From Roseivirga echinicomitans (GTDB taxonomy: Bacteria > Bacteroidota > Bacteroidia > Cytophagales > Cyclobacteriaceae), in contig NZ_LRDB01000008.1 in the NCBI RefSeq assembly GCF_001592935.1, positions 1 to 64,000 of the forward strand: 64,000 bases of DNA, read 5' to 3'. Positions 9,027 through 16,151 of the stretch are shown here, piece by piece (position 1 is the first letter of the stretch; each line of letters begins with the position of its first letter). The notes beneath the pieces were generated by a model. The model was not told the origin of the DNA. It saw only the letters and a program-made list of their open reading frames with translations, and made no database searches. A program made the position numbers and the translations under genes.

Positions 9027-9278
9027 TTATTTCAAAGAATCAGTTACATAAGGTAAAAGTGCAATGTGTCTTGCTCTTTTAACTGCCTGAGCTACTTTCT
9101 TCTGATACTTTAAGCTTGTTCCAGTCAATCTTCTTGGAAGAAGTTTACCTTGTTCGTTTACAAACTTTAAAAGGAAATCAGGGTTTTTGTAATCAACGTA
9201 CTTAATACCGCTTTTCTTGAATCGGCAATATTTTTTCTTCTGTTGATCTCTGTTTACGGGTTCGTTTACGAGTGTCAT
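9027..9278 (-). CDS. rpsR: 30S ribosomal protein S18
   Basis: An 83-residue S18 with the motif [20 protein letters not shown] and [10 protein letters not shown]. It forms a heterodimer with S6 on the 30S platform. Its ATG overlaps the rpsF stop (ATGA), and rplI follows after 25 bp: the classical S6-S18-L9 order. The N-terminal part lacks cysteine ligands for zinc apart from a single cysteine. Confidence 0.98.
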   Translation of the reverse strand: MTLVNEPVNRDQQKKKYCRFKKSGIKYVDYKNPDFLLKFVNEQGKLLPRRLTGTSLKYQKKVAQAVKRARHIALLPYVTDSLK

Positions 9279-9634
9279 TTTGCTGCCTCCTCTTTTTTAG
9301 ATTTGTTGAATGCGCCTTTTCTTCTTTTTTCGTTGTACTCTATTGCATGCTTATTCAAAGCGATGGTCAAGAATCTCATTACCTTTTCGTCTCTTTTGAA
9401 CTCTACTTCTAGAGTTTTGATCAGGCTAGTGTCGGCTTTGAATTCAATCAAATTGTAGAAGCCAGTAGACTTGTGTTGAATTGGATAAGCCAATTTCTTC
9501 AAGCCCCACTTTTCTACGTTTATCACCTCTGCTCCATTATTCTTAAGCACAGCCTCAAAACTTCCGACAGCATCCTTCATCTGTTCATCAGACAAAACGG
9601 GATTTAAAATGAATACTGTTTCGTAATTGTTCAT
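9275..9634 (-). CDS. rpsF: 30S ribosomal protein S6
   Basis: S6 starts at the ATG at 9634 ([12 protein letters not shown]), giving 119 residues; an upstream in-frame start at 9691 would include the promoter region and is rejected. The ferredoxin-like fold motifs are clear ([23 protein letters not shown]). The tail is lysine/glutamate rich. It is first gene of the operon with rpsR and rplI, with a TATCTTTG -7 box at 9669-9662. Confidence 0.97.
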   Translation of the reverse strand: MNNYETVFILNPVLSDEQMKDAVGSFEAVLKNNGAEVINVEKWGLKKLAYPIQHKSTGFYNLIEFKADTSLIKTLEVEFKRDEKVMRFLTIALNKHAIEYNEKRRKGAFNKSKKEEAAK

Positions 9635-9661
9635 TGTTAATGATTTAATTATTTCGGGCTG

Positions 9662-9669
9662 CAAAGATA
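9662..9669 (-). promoter_or_regulatory. Promoter -7 box (TATCTTTG) of rpsF-rpsR-rplI
   Basis: On the minus strand TATCTTTG matches the Bacteroidota TAnnTTTG consensus, 27 bp before the rpsF ATG. The expected -33 TTG is replaced by GTG at about 19-20 bp spacing. A plausible main promoter for the ribosomal protein operon. Confidence 0.5.
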
Positions 9670-9792
9670 TGCATTTCAAATAAAAAAACACACGAAAGTT
9701 TAAGATTGTATTTTAAGAAATTCACTAACCACATTGAGCTGGTCATCTTATTCAATACCAGCAGTTTAATTCAAGTCAAAAACACCGATGAA

Positions 9793-10440
9793 TTAGGTAG
9801 ATTCTTGAGCGATTTCAAGCAGCACTGCATTCGAAAGTTCGTGCTCACCTTTAAAGCTTTTTATGCTTGGTTCAACCTTCAACCTATTGGCCAAAGCTTC
9901 CTGTTCTTCCATTACACCAGTAGAAAGGTATTGATCTTCGGTGCCATACACCCAATACACCTTTTTACCTTTCAACTTCTCTGTACTTTCAAGTGGGGGT
10001 AAATCTGGAGGGAAAATACCAGCCCAAAGAATAAGTTTATCGAACTGAACATCGGTTTGAGTAGCAAAGCGAGAAATGGTAGCCGCTCCTTGTGAAAAGC
10101 CCAAAAGATTCACCTGAACATTTGGCTTCAGTTGGCTTTTAATGGAGTTAAAAACCCGATCCAGATAGGTTAAATAATTCTCAATATCTGCAAGTCGGTC
10201 TTCCTTGGTCATCCAAGTAGCCCCCACCCTTCCTGTAAAACCTTCTAAATAGTAACGAGAAAGGCCTTCGGGTGCTACCACTAAAGTCTTTCCATCGTTT
10301 AGTGCCTCAAACTTTCGAATAAAGTATTTTGCCAATTGACCATGGCCATGGCACACAAACCAGAGTTGCTCAATATCTTCTGAAACCTGTCCTAAAGTGT
10401 GAAACCTAGCGCTGTACTCAAAGCTTATCTTGTGCTCCAT
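9793..10440 (-). CDS. Alpha/beta hydrolase, carboxylesterase/phospholipase-like
   Basis: A 215-residue serine hydrolase of the small carboxylesterase family (YpfH/EstB-like). The nucleophile S116 lies in GFSQGAA, the acid D169 in YGTEDQY, and the base H200 in GEHEL; FVCHGHGQ is the oxyanion-side loop. No signal peptide, so probably cytoplasmic. The substrate is not predictable. The ATG directly abuts the cdd stop (TAA then ATG), so it is translationally coupled to cytidine deaminase. Confidence 0.82.
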   Translation of the reverse strand: MEHKISFEYSARFHTLGQVSEDIEQLWFVCHGHGQLAKYFIRKFEALNDGKTLVVAPEGLSRYYLEGFTGRVGATWMTKEDRLADIENYLTYLDRVFNSIKSQLKPNVQVNLLGFSQGAATISRFATQTDVQFDKLILWAGIFPPDLPPLESTEKLKGKKVYWVYGTEDQYLSTGVMEEQEALANRLKVEPSIKSFKGEHELSNAVLLEIAQEST

Positions 10441-10929
10441 TTATGAATTGAGGTCTTTGTTCGAAAACTTAAAAGGAAGGAAGTTGTCAATGGAATCTGA
10501 TTCGTAAACACTACCGTCAGCATCTGGCAAATATACTTTGATACTTTGTTCTTGATTGTTTTCGTATTCGCTCATTACTTGACGACAACTTCCGCAAGGA
10601 GTGGCCATTTTAAATTGCTCTTGATTAGCCGGTTTGGCTACTATAGCTACCTTCATGATCTGACAATCTGGGTATTGAGATTTCGCTGAAAAGAAGGCCA
10701 CTCGTTCGGCACAAAGGCCAGCAGGGTAACAGGCATTCTCTTGATTATTTCCCGAAATGGTTTTCCCATTGTCCAACAGTAACGCTGCCCCCACTTGAAA
10801 ATTAGAGTAAGGTGAATAGGCATTGAGTGCTGCTTTTTTTGCCGCTTCGATCAGTTCAAGCGTAACTTGATCTAGTTCATTCGCTTCGTATTGGGTAAGC
10901 GATACTTCCTTTACTATTCTTTTCGCCAT
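10441..10929 (-). CDS. cdd: Cytidine deaminase
   Basis: Converts cytidine and deoxycytidine to uridine forms in pyrimidine salvage. The zinc and catalytic residues are present: C73 and E75 in GLCAERVAFF, and C112 and C115 in PCGSCRQVM. YSPYSNFQVGAAL is the substrate-binding segment. At 162 residues it is somewhat longer than the usual 130-residue tetrameric form, from N-terminal extension. It is followed without gap by the hydrolase gene. Confidence 0.95.
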   Translation of the reverse strand: MAKRIVKEVSLTQYEANELDQVTLELIEAAKKAALNAYSPYSNFQVGAALLLDNGKTISGNNQENACYPAGLCAERVAFFSAKSQYPDCQIMKVAIVAKPANQEQFKMATPCGSCRQVMSEYENNQEQSIKVYLPDADGSVYESDSIDNFLPFKFSNKDLNS

Positions 10930-11072
10930 TCAATTATGCCTTGTTATGAGTTTGGAAGATACGAATCTTTTTATTCGATGGTTTTATACATCAATATGAT
11001 TCAGGATTTGTGAGAATATGTTTGGGCGGCACAGAAAAATTTGACAGCTTGGCAGCCAAACAAAAAAGATCT

Positions 11073-12413
11073 ATGAATCGCATATTAATTCTTGGGGCTG
11101 GACGCTCTGCTACTTCATTAATCAACTACTTATTGTCTGCTGCCGAAGAGAATGATTGGCATGTAACTGTTGGAGATTACGCCCTTCAGTTGGCAGAAGA
11201 AAAAGTAAAAAATAGCAAAAGAGGCAGTGCAATTGCCTTCAATGTTAGAGAGGAACAAGAAAGAATTAAAGTAATATCAGAGGCGGATGTTGTGATTTCA
11301 ATGTTGCCTGCTTCTTTCCACCCTATAGTAGCGGAAACCTGTTTGGAATTGGGTAAACACTTGCTTACCGCCTCTTACGTTTCTGATGATATGCGCGCTT
11401 TGAACGATCAGGCCAAAGCAAAAGGATTGCTCTTTTTGAATGAATGTGGCTTAGACCCAGGAATTGACCACATGTCGGCCATGAAGGTAATAGATAAAGT
11501 GCGGAGCAAAGGTTTGGAACTGCGTGCTTTTGAATCGTTTACAGGTGGGTTATTGATGCCAAACCCAAATGACGACAATCCTTGGGAGTACGGCTTTACT
11601 TGGAACCCTAGAAACGTGGTACTTGCCGGGCAAGGCACTGTGAAATTTATTCAGGAAGGAAAATTCAAGTTCATTCCATACCACAAGCTTTTCAGAAGAA
11701 ATGAGATGATCCACATCCCTGGACATGGTTATTTTGAAGGCTACGCCAACCGTGATTCATTGATGTACATGGACGTTTATAACCTCCAAAATATTCAGAC
11801 ACTTTTTAGAGGAACGCTAAGAAGACCGGGTTACAGTAAAGGTTGGGATGTTTTTGTACAGTTGGGTGCAACGGACGATACCTATCAAATGGAAGGCGTG
11901 AATCAGATGACGCACCGTCAGTTCATTAACTCTTTCCTCTCTTATAACCCAAATGATTCTGTTGAATTAAAATTGGCTCATTATCTAGGCTTGGAACTCG
12001 ATGGTCCAGAAATGCATAAACTAAAATGGCTCGATCTTTTTGAAGAAATCCCAGTAGGACTTCAAAAAGGAACTCCTGCTCAAATTTTAGAGCATATTCT
12101 GAAAAAGAAATGGACGATTGGTCCAGACAAGAAAGACCAAATCGTGATGTGGCATTTGTTTGATTACGTTGAGAACGGAAAGACCAAACGCATTCGCTCG
12201 GCTATGGTAGCCAATGGTGAAAACGCTAATGAAACCGCTATGGCCAAAACAGTAGGCTTCCCTTTAGGAGTTGCTACCAAATTACTTTTACAAGGTAAAA
12301 TTGAAGCCCGTGGTGTGGTCATTCCAATCACTCCAGAATTCTACGAGCCTATTTTGAATGAGCTGCATGACCTAGGCTTCCAATTTATTGAGGAAGAAAT
12401 AACCTTAGATTAA
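11073..12413 (+). CDS. Saccharopine dehydrogenase-like oxidoreductase (LYS9 type)
   Basis: A 446-residue protein starting at MNRILILGAGRSA; an in-frame ATG at 11010 is less likely because the family begins at the nucleotide-binding strand. It has an N-terminal NAD(P) Rossmann fold (GAGRSA), then FLNECGLDPGIDHMSAM, diagnostic of saccharopine dehydrogenase/reductase, and a C-terminal domain. In other organisms it acts in lysine metabolism; in Bacteroidota the physiological role is uncertain. It is divergent from cdd and is closed by a terminator at 12427-12467. Confidence 0.85.
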   Translation: MNRILILGAGRSATSLINYLLSAAEENDWHVTVGDYALQLAEEKVKNSKRGSAIAFNVREEQERIKVISEADVVISMLPASFHPIVAETCLELGKHLLTASYVSDDMRALNDQAKAKGLLFLNECGLDPGIDHMSAMKVIDKVRSKGLELRAFESFTGGLLMPNPNDDNPWEYGFTWNPRNVVLAGQGTVKFIQEGKFKFIPYHKLFRRNEMIHIPGHGYFEGYANRDSLMYMDVYNLQNIQTLFRGTLRRPGYSKGWDVFVQLGATDDTYQMEGVNQMTHRQFINSFLSYNPNDSVELKLAHYLGLELDGPEMHKLKWLDLFEEIPVGLQKGTPAQILEHILKKKWTIGPDKKDQIVMWHLFDYVENGKTKRIRSAMVANGENANETAMAKTVGFPLGVATKLLLQGKIEARGVVIPITPEFYEPILNELHDLGFQFIEEEITLD

Positions 12414-12426
12414 AAGCCTTTATCAG

Positions 12427-12467
12427 AAAAAAAGGCAAGTCGATTTAAGTATCAACTGGCCTTTTTT
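12427..12467. terminator. Bidirectional terminator between convergent genes
   Basis: AAAAAAGGC followed by AAGT pairs with ACTG followed by GCCTTTTTT (one mismatch) around a 14-base loop. It sits between the saccharopine-dehydrogenase-like gene and the convergent PBP gene. Confidence 0.8.
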
Positions 12468-12476
12468 GTTTCGTCT

Positions 12477-14819
12477 TTAACCACCTCCACTTTTCTTCTT
12501 CTCCTTTTTATCTTTTCGCTTAAACAGGTTTCCTATTTTCGAAAAGACACCTTCCTTTTCTTCTTCTTTTTTGGTATCGAATTCCATGGGTTTCGGTTTT
12601 TCTTCATTGGTGAAAAGCCTTTTAAGAAAACCATCTTCTTCCACTGCCTGACAGCCCAATTGATTAAGCACCTCTATAGATGGAGGAGGAAATCTTGCCT
12701 TTGTGATCGAATTGAAGTTCTTATCGGCATTCATTTTCTGCATCATTAAACCATAAATCGGTAATGCAGAATTAGCCCCTTGCCCCATACTAGTGGTTCT
12801 AAAACCAATACGGTGATCGTCAACGCCTACCCAAGTGATCGTTAATAATTTTGGAGTAATGCCCACAAACCAACCATCTTTATTCGACTGAGTGGTACCT
12901 GTTTTTCCGGCAATGTCATTGTTCAGCCCATACTTCCAGCGCAAACGCGTAGCGGTTCCTTCATCTACCGTGGCTTTTAACATTTCAATAATGGACTGAC
13001 GCGTAGTCTCCGAAAAAGATTGGTCTTCGTTCACTTCCGGCTTAAACTCCGCAATTAACTCACCTCGAGAGTCTTCTATGCTCGTTATGAAATAAGGCTT
13101 TACCGTTCTAGACGAATTGACATAACTAGAATAGGCTTCTATCATTTCTATTAGGCTGATTTCAGCCGTTCCCAAGGCAATAGAAGGTACTTGTGGCAGA
13201 CTAGAAGTGATGCCCATTCTCTGCGCCTGATTAATCACACTTTGCAAGCCAGCAGCCTCCAGCACCTTTACAGCTACTGTATTGACTGAATTACTCAAAG
13301 CCCCTTTCATAGAGTAATTCAGGTCGTAATTCCCTTCGTCTCCCGAATTGGTGGGCGTCCAATTATCATAATTCGTATAGGTTACTTGTTGTGCTGAAAA
13401 ATGCGTGCATGGATCTATTCCGACCTCTAATGCCGCTGTGTATACTATTGGCTTAAAAGTGGAGCCAACCTGCCTTTTGGCTTGACTCACATGGTCATAT
13501 TGAAAGTGTTCAAAATCAATTCCTCCAATCCAGCTTTTGACAGCGCCAGATCTTGGATCAATAGACAGCATTCCGGTGTTCAGAAACTTTAAATAATGTA
13601 TTGCACTATCGATCGGACTGGCTTTCACCACTTTCTTACCCGACCAATCAAAAAGTTCCATTTCATAAGCCACAGCCAATGAATCCATGATCTTCTTTTT
13701 GGTTCTTCCAGAGGCTTTTAGCGCTTTGTATTTGGGGAGTCTCTCTATCGTACTTTCTATCAAAGCCGCATTCTTTAACCAAGGCGCATTCTTTCCATAG
13801 CTTTCCTCAAAATCGGTTTGAAGCTGACTCATATGCTCAGTCATAGCCTCTTCAGCCATCCTCTGCATATCATAATCCAAAGTGGTATATATCTTCAGCC
13901 CACTGGTATACAGACTGTACTTCTCCCCTTCTTTGTCTTTATTATTCTTAGTCCAATCATCCAACTTCTTTCTGACCTGTTCTCTAAAATAAGGCGCAAG
14001 ACCATCTTCATGGCTAAAGCCTCTGTATGAAAGTTGAAGCTTTTCACTTTTGGCAATTGAAACCTCTTCGGCAGTTAAATATCCATAACGTGACATTTGA
14101 TTGAGCACCACATCCCTTCTAGTTTTACTTCTTTCAGGAAAAATTCTTGGGTTATAAAGGTGTGAAGCCTTCAGCATCCCAACCAAAACCGCAGACTCAG
14201 CAAGCGTTAAATCACGGGCCTTCTTGCTATAGAACTTAGTGGCTGCACTCTCTATACCAAAAGTATTATCACCAAACGGAACGGTATTTAAATAGAGTGT
14301 AATAATTTCTTCTTTGGTGTAGGCCTTTTCTAAGCGAGTGGCAATAATGGCTTCCCTCGTTTTATTCACTGGCATACTAAAAATGCCATGTTTCTTTCTA
14401 GGGAAAAGGTTTTTAGCCAATTGCTGGGAAATGGTGCTTCCACCACCTGATGACTCATCTTGCAACAGAAGACTCTTGAAAATAACCCTTAACAAACTGC
14501 GGTTATCAATACCTCCGTGATCATAAAACCTGGCATCTTCAGTAGCGATTAAGGCGTCCACTAAATGCTGAGGAATTTCATCATAGTTGATCGGTTGCCG
14601 ATCAAAAATATAAAATTTACCAATGAGCTTTCCATTAGACGCGTATACTTCAGAGGCTTTACTCTGCCTAATTTCCGTAAGCTGATTCTGGTTTGGGATT
14701 GGGCCCCAGACTTGTAAATAAACACTTAAGTAAAAAAATAGAATTGAGGTAATGCCAAGAAAAATAATTCTTAAAGTCCATTTTAAGAATTTACGTTTTG
14801 GCTTGCGCGATCTAGTCAT
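12477..14819 (-). CDS. Class A penicillin-binding protein (PBP1A type)
   Basis: A 780-residue bifunctional peptidoglycan synthase. It has a basic N-terminus and one transmembrane helix (about 14-36). The GT51 glycosyltransferase domain has catalytic E94 in ATEDARFYDHGG and GGSTISQQLAKNL. The transpeptidase has S453 in GSTFKP (SxxK), SVN at 511-513 and KTG at 639-641. The C-terminus is a lysine/glutamate-rich tail. The enzyme polymerises and cross-links glycan strands on the outer face of the inner membrane. It is monocistronic, with a terminator at 12427-12467 downstream. Confidence 0.96.
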   Translation of the reverse strand: MTRSRKPKRKFLKWTLRIIFLGITSILFFYLSVYLQVWGPIPNQNQLTEIRQSKASEVYASNGKLIGKFYIFDRQPINYDEIPQHLVDALIATEDARFYDHGGIDNRSLLRVIFKSLLLQDESSGGGSTISQQLAKNLFPRKKHGIFSMPVNKTREAIIATRLEKAYTKEEIITLYLNTVPFGDNTFGIESAATKFYSKKARDLTLAESAVLVGMLKASHLYNPRIFPERSKTRRDVVLNQMSRYGYLTAEEVSIAKSEKLQLSYRGFSHEDGLAPYFREQVRKKLDDWTKNNKDKEGEKYSLYTSGLKIYTTLDYDMQRMAEEAMTEHMSQLQTDFEESYGKNAPWLKNAALIESTIERLPKYKALKASGRTKKKIMDSLAVAYEMELFDWSGKKVVKASPIDSAIHYLKFLNTGMLSIDPRSGAVKSWIGGIDFEHFQYDHVSQAKRQVGSTFKPIVYTAALEVGIDPCTHFSAQQVTYTNYDNWTPTNSGDEGNYDLNYSMKGALSNSVNTVAVKVLEAAGLQSVINQAQRMGITSSLPQVPSIALGTAEISLIEMIEAYSSYVNSSRTVKPYFITSIEDSRGELIAEFKPEVNEDQSFSETTRQSIIEMLKATVDEGTATRLRWKYGLNNDIAGKTGTTQSNKDGWFVGITPKLLTITWVGVDDHRIGFRTTSMGQGANSALPIYGLMMQKMNADKNFNSITKARFPPPSIEVLNQLGCQAVEEDGFLKRLFTNEEKPKPMEFDTKKEEEKEGVFSKIGNLFKRKDKKEKKKSGGG

Positions 14820-14907
14820 TTATGTTCATTGTGGTTCAGCAAAAGAATACACTTGGCGTGCCGAAATTGTCACCCATTTCAATATGCCATCCAACTTATT
14901 TTAAGCC

Positions 14908-14923
14908 TACATTATTGTATTTT
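14908..14923 (+). repeat. First copy of 16-bp repeat TACATTATTGTATTTT
   Basis: An identical 16-mer occurs at 15797-15812. Its core TACA-TTAT-TGTA is an inverted repeat, and the copy here runs into TATTTTG, close to a -7 box. It lies 116 bp before the VLRF1-like gene. It could be a shared promoter element or a PadR operator. Inference. Confidence 0.35.
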
Positions 14924-15023
14924 GTCACCTCTTTTTGAATTCATCCATTTCTCATTTTGAAAAAATATTTCTCGAATTGAACGAAAGGTTTGACGATAGC
15001 ATTTCCTTTTTTTAGTATTCGGA

Positions 15024-15698
15024 ATGAAAAGCCTATTCTTTGATCGTGCCGAAGTCCCCTTGATTTTAGAACAGGTTGATCACCTAGGCTTTCAAACGCA
15101 TTATGACTATGAAAAACACCGTATTGAACTGAGTTTGGAAGGGCAAGATCGTGAAGCCTATCTTCGTTTGCCATTGACTTTGAATTGTAATGAAAACATC
15201 GAGCTCAGCTTCGATAAAGAAGTGAAATACCTAATGCTCTTGGTACAGTCTGGTAGTGCGTCTGTTGGAGTGTTTAAAGGAGAAGAATGTTTAGCACACA
15301 AAGTGTATGGTGCTTACATGGTTCGTAAGAAGCAAGGGAAAAGCCAAATCAAGCATTTAAAAACTAAGGGGAAATCCAGAGCAGGTTCACGCGTGCGTTT
15401 GGCCAGTACTTTAGAGTTCTTCGAAAACATAAACCTCAGGCTTCAGGATCATTTCAAAGAATACGAATTTGACAGGATTGCCTTGAGCTGTTCAAAAATT
15501 CTAATCCCCTATTTATTCGGGGCGAAAGAAAGTACTCCCTTCGATAAAAAAGACGATCGTCTGTATAGAATCCCAAAACACTTGCATCAGCCCAATTTCG
15601 AGGTCATGCTCGGTATGCAGAAGTATTTGAATAAAGCTGAACTGGTATATGACGAAGCATTTTTCGGTCAGTTTGAGACATTAAAGAAGGAGGATTAG
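15024..15698 (+). CDS. VLRF1-like (Vms1/ANKZF1-type) peptidyl-tRNA hydrolase candidate
   Basis: A 224-residue protein without signal peptide or membrane segment. The segment YMVRKKQGKSQ (98-108) followed by KGKSRAGSRVRL (115-126) resembles the catalytic loop of the VLRF1 release-factor domain (R-x-KQGxSQ ... AGS), with Q108 as the presumed catalytic glutamine, equivalent to the GGQ of eRF1. VLRF1 proteins release nascent chains from stalled ribosomes. The N-terminal 90 residues fit the beta-rich part of that domain. This is motif-based; the alternative is an uncharacterised Bacteroidota protein. The start at the ATG at 15024 is the first in frame after the upstream gap. Confidence 0.6.
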   Translation: MKSLFFDRAEVPLILEQVDHLGFQTHYDYEKHRIELSLEGQDREAYLRLPLTLNCNENIELSFDKEVKYLMLLVQSGSASVGVFKGEECLAHKVYGAYMVRKKQGKSQIKHLKTKGKSRAGSRVRLASTLEFFENINLRLQDHFKEYEFDRIALSCSKILIPYLFGAKESTPFDKKDDRLYRIPKHLHQPNFEVMLGMQKYLNKAELVYDEAFFGQFETLKKED

Positions 15699-15796
15699 AA
15701 CAGACTATTCAATACAATTTGAGCCCTAACTATCTTTAGCTCAAAGAAAAATATTCAGGTTTCCATTTGCTTTTCACTGTTGAAATTTATTTTATT

Positions 15797-15812
15797 TACA
15801 TTATTGTATTTT
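15797..15812 (+). repeat. Second copy of 16-bp repeat, directly before padR ATG
   Basis: TACATTATTGTATTTT ends one base before the ATG at 15813 and is identical to 14908-14923. A palindromic core TACA/TGTA immediately before a PadR gene fits an autoregulatory operator, although known PadR sites usually have a wider spacing. The element overlaps the translation start region, so it may also be the promoter of a nearly leaderless transcript. Confidence 0.35.
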
Positions 15813-16151
15813 ATGAAAAAGACAGGAGTAGGTGAATTTGAAGAAATGGTGTTACTCACCATTTGCGTATTAGATAATAGTGCGTATGCTTTTAGCATTA
15901 AAACTGAAGTAGAAGCTCGTACCAATAGAAAGCTAAACATCAGCGCTATTCATACCACGCTATACAGAATGGAGGATAAGGGATTGCTCACTTCGGAAAT
16001 GGGCGAAAGCAATAGTATTCGAGGAGGGAAACGAAAGCGAATGTTCTCTGTAACGCCATTTGGAATTAAATCACTCTCAGAAATCAAAGCTACCCGCTCC
16101 AAGCTTTGGGAAGATATACCAGCCATGATTCTTAAAGAGCTGAAGTCATGA
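15813..16151 (+). CDS. PadR-family transcriptional regulator
   Basis: A 112-residue winged-helix protein: FEEMVLLTICVLDNSAYAFSIKTEVE, AIHTTLYRMEDKGLL as the recognition region, and the wing GGKRKRMFSVTPFG. The start is the ATG at 15813; an upstream TTG (15780) lies inside the repeat/promoter region. The stop overlaps the permease ATG by 4 bp. This gene pair, PadR plus a prefix-domain permease, is a recurrent Bacteroidota arrangement, and the regulator probably controls the transporter in response to its substrate. Confidence 0.9.
   Translation: MKKTGVGEFEEMVLLTICVLDNSAYAFSIKTEVEARTNRKLNISAIHTTLYRMEDKGLLTSEMGESNSIRGGKRKRMFSVTPFGIKSLSEIKATRSKLWEDIPAMILKELKS

Noticed and set aside
9706-10002. 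Plus-strand 98-residue frame near rpsF
   Set aside because: It overlaps the hydrolase gene antisense, has poor composition, and has no promoter.
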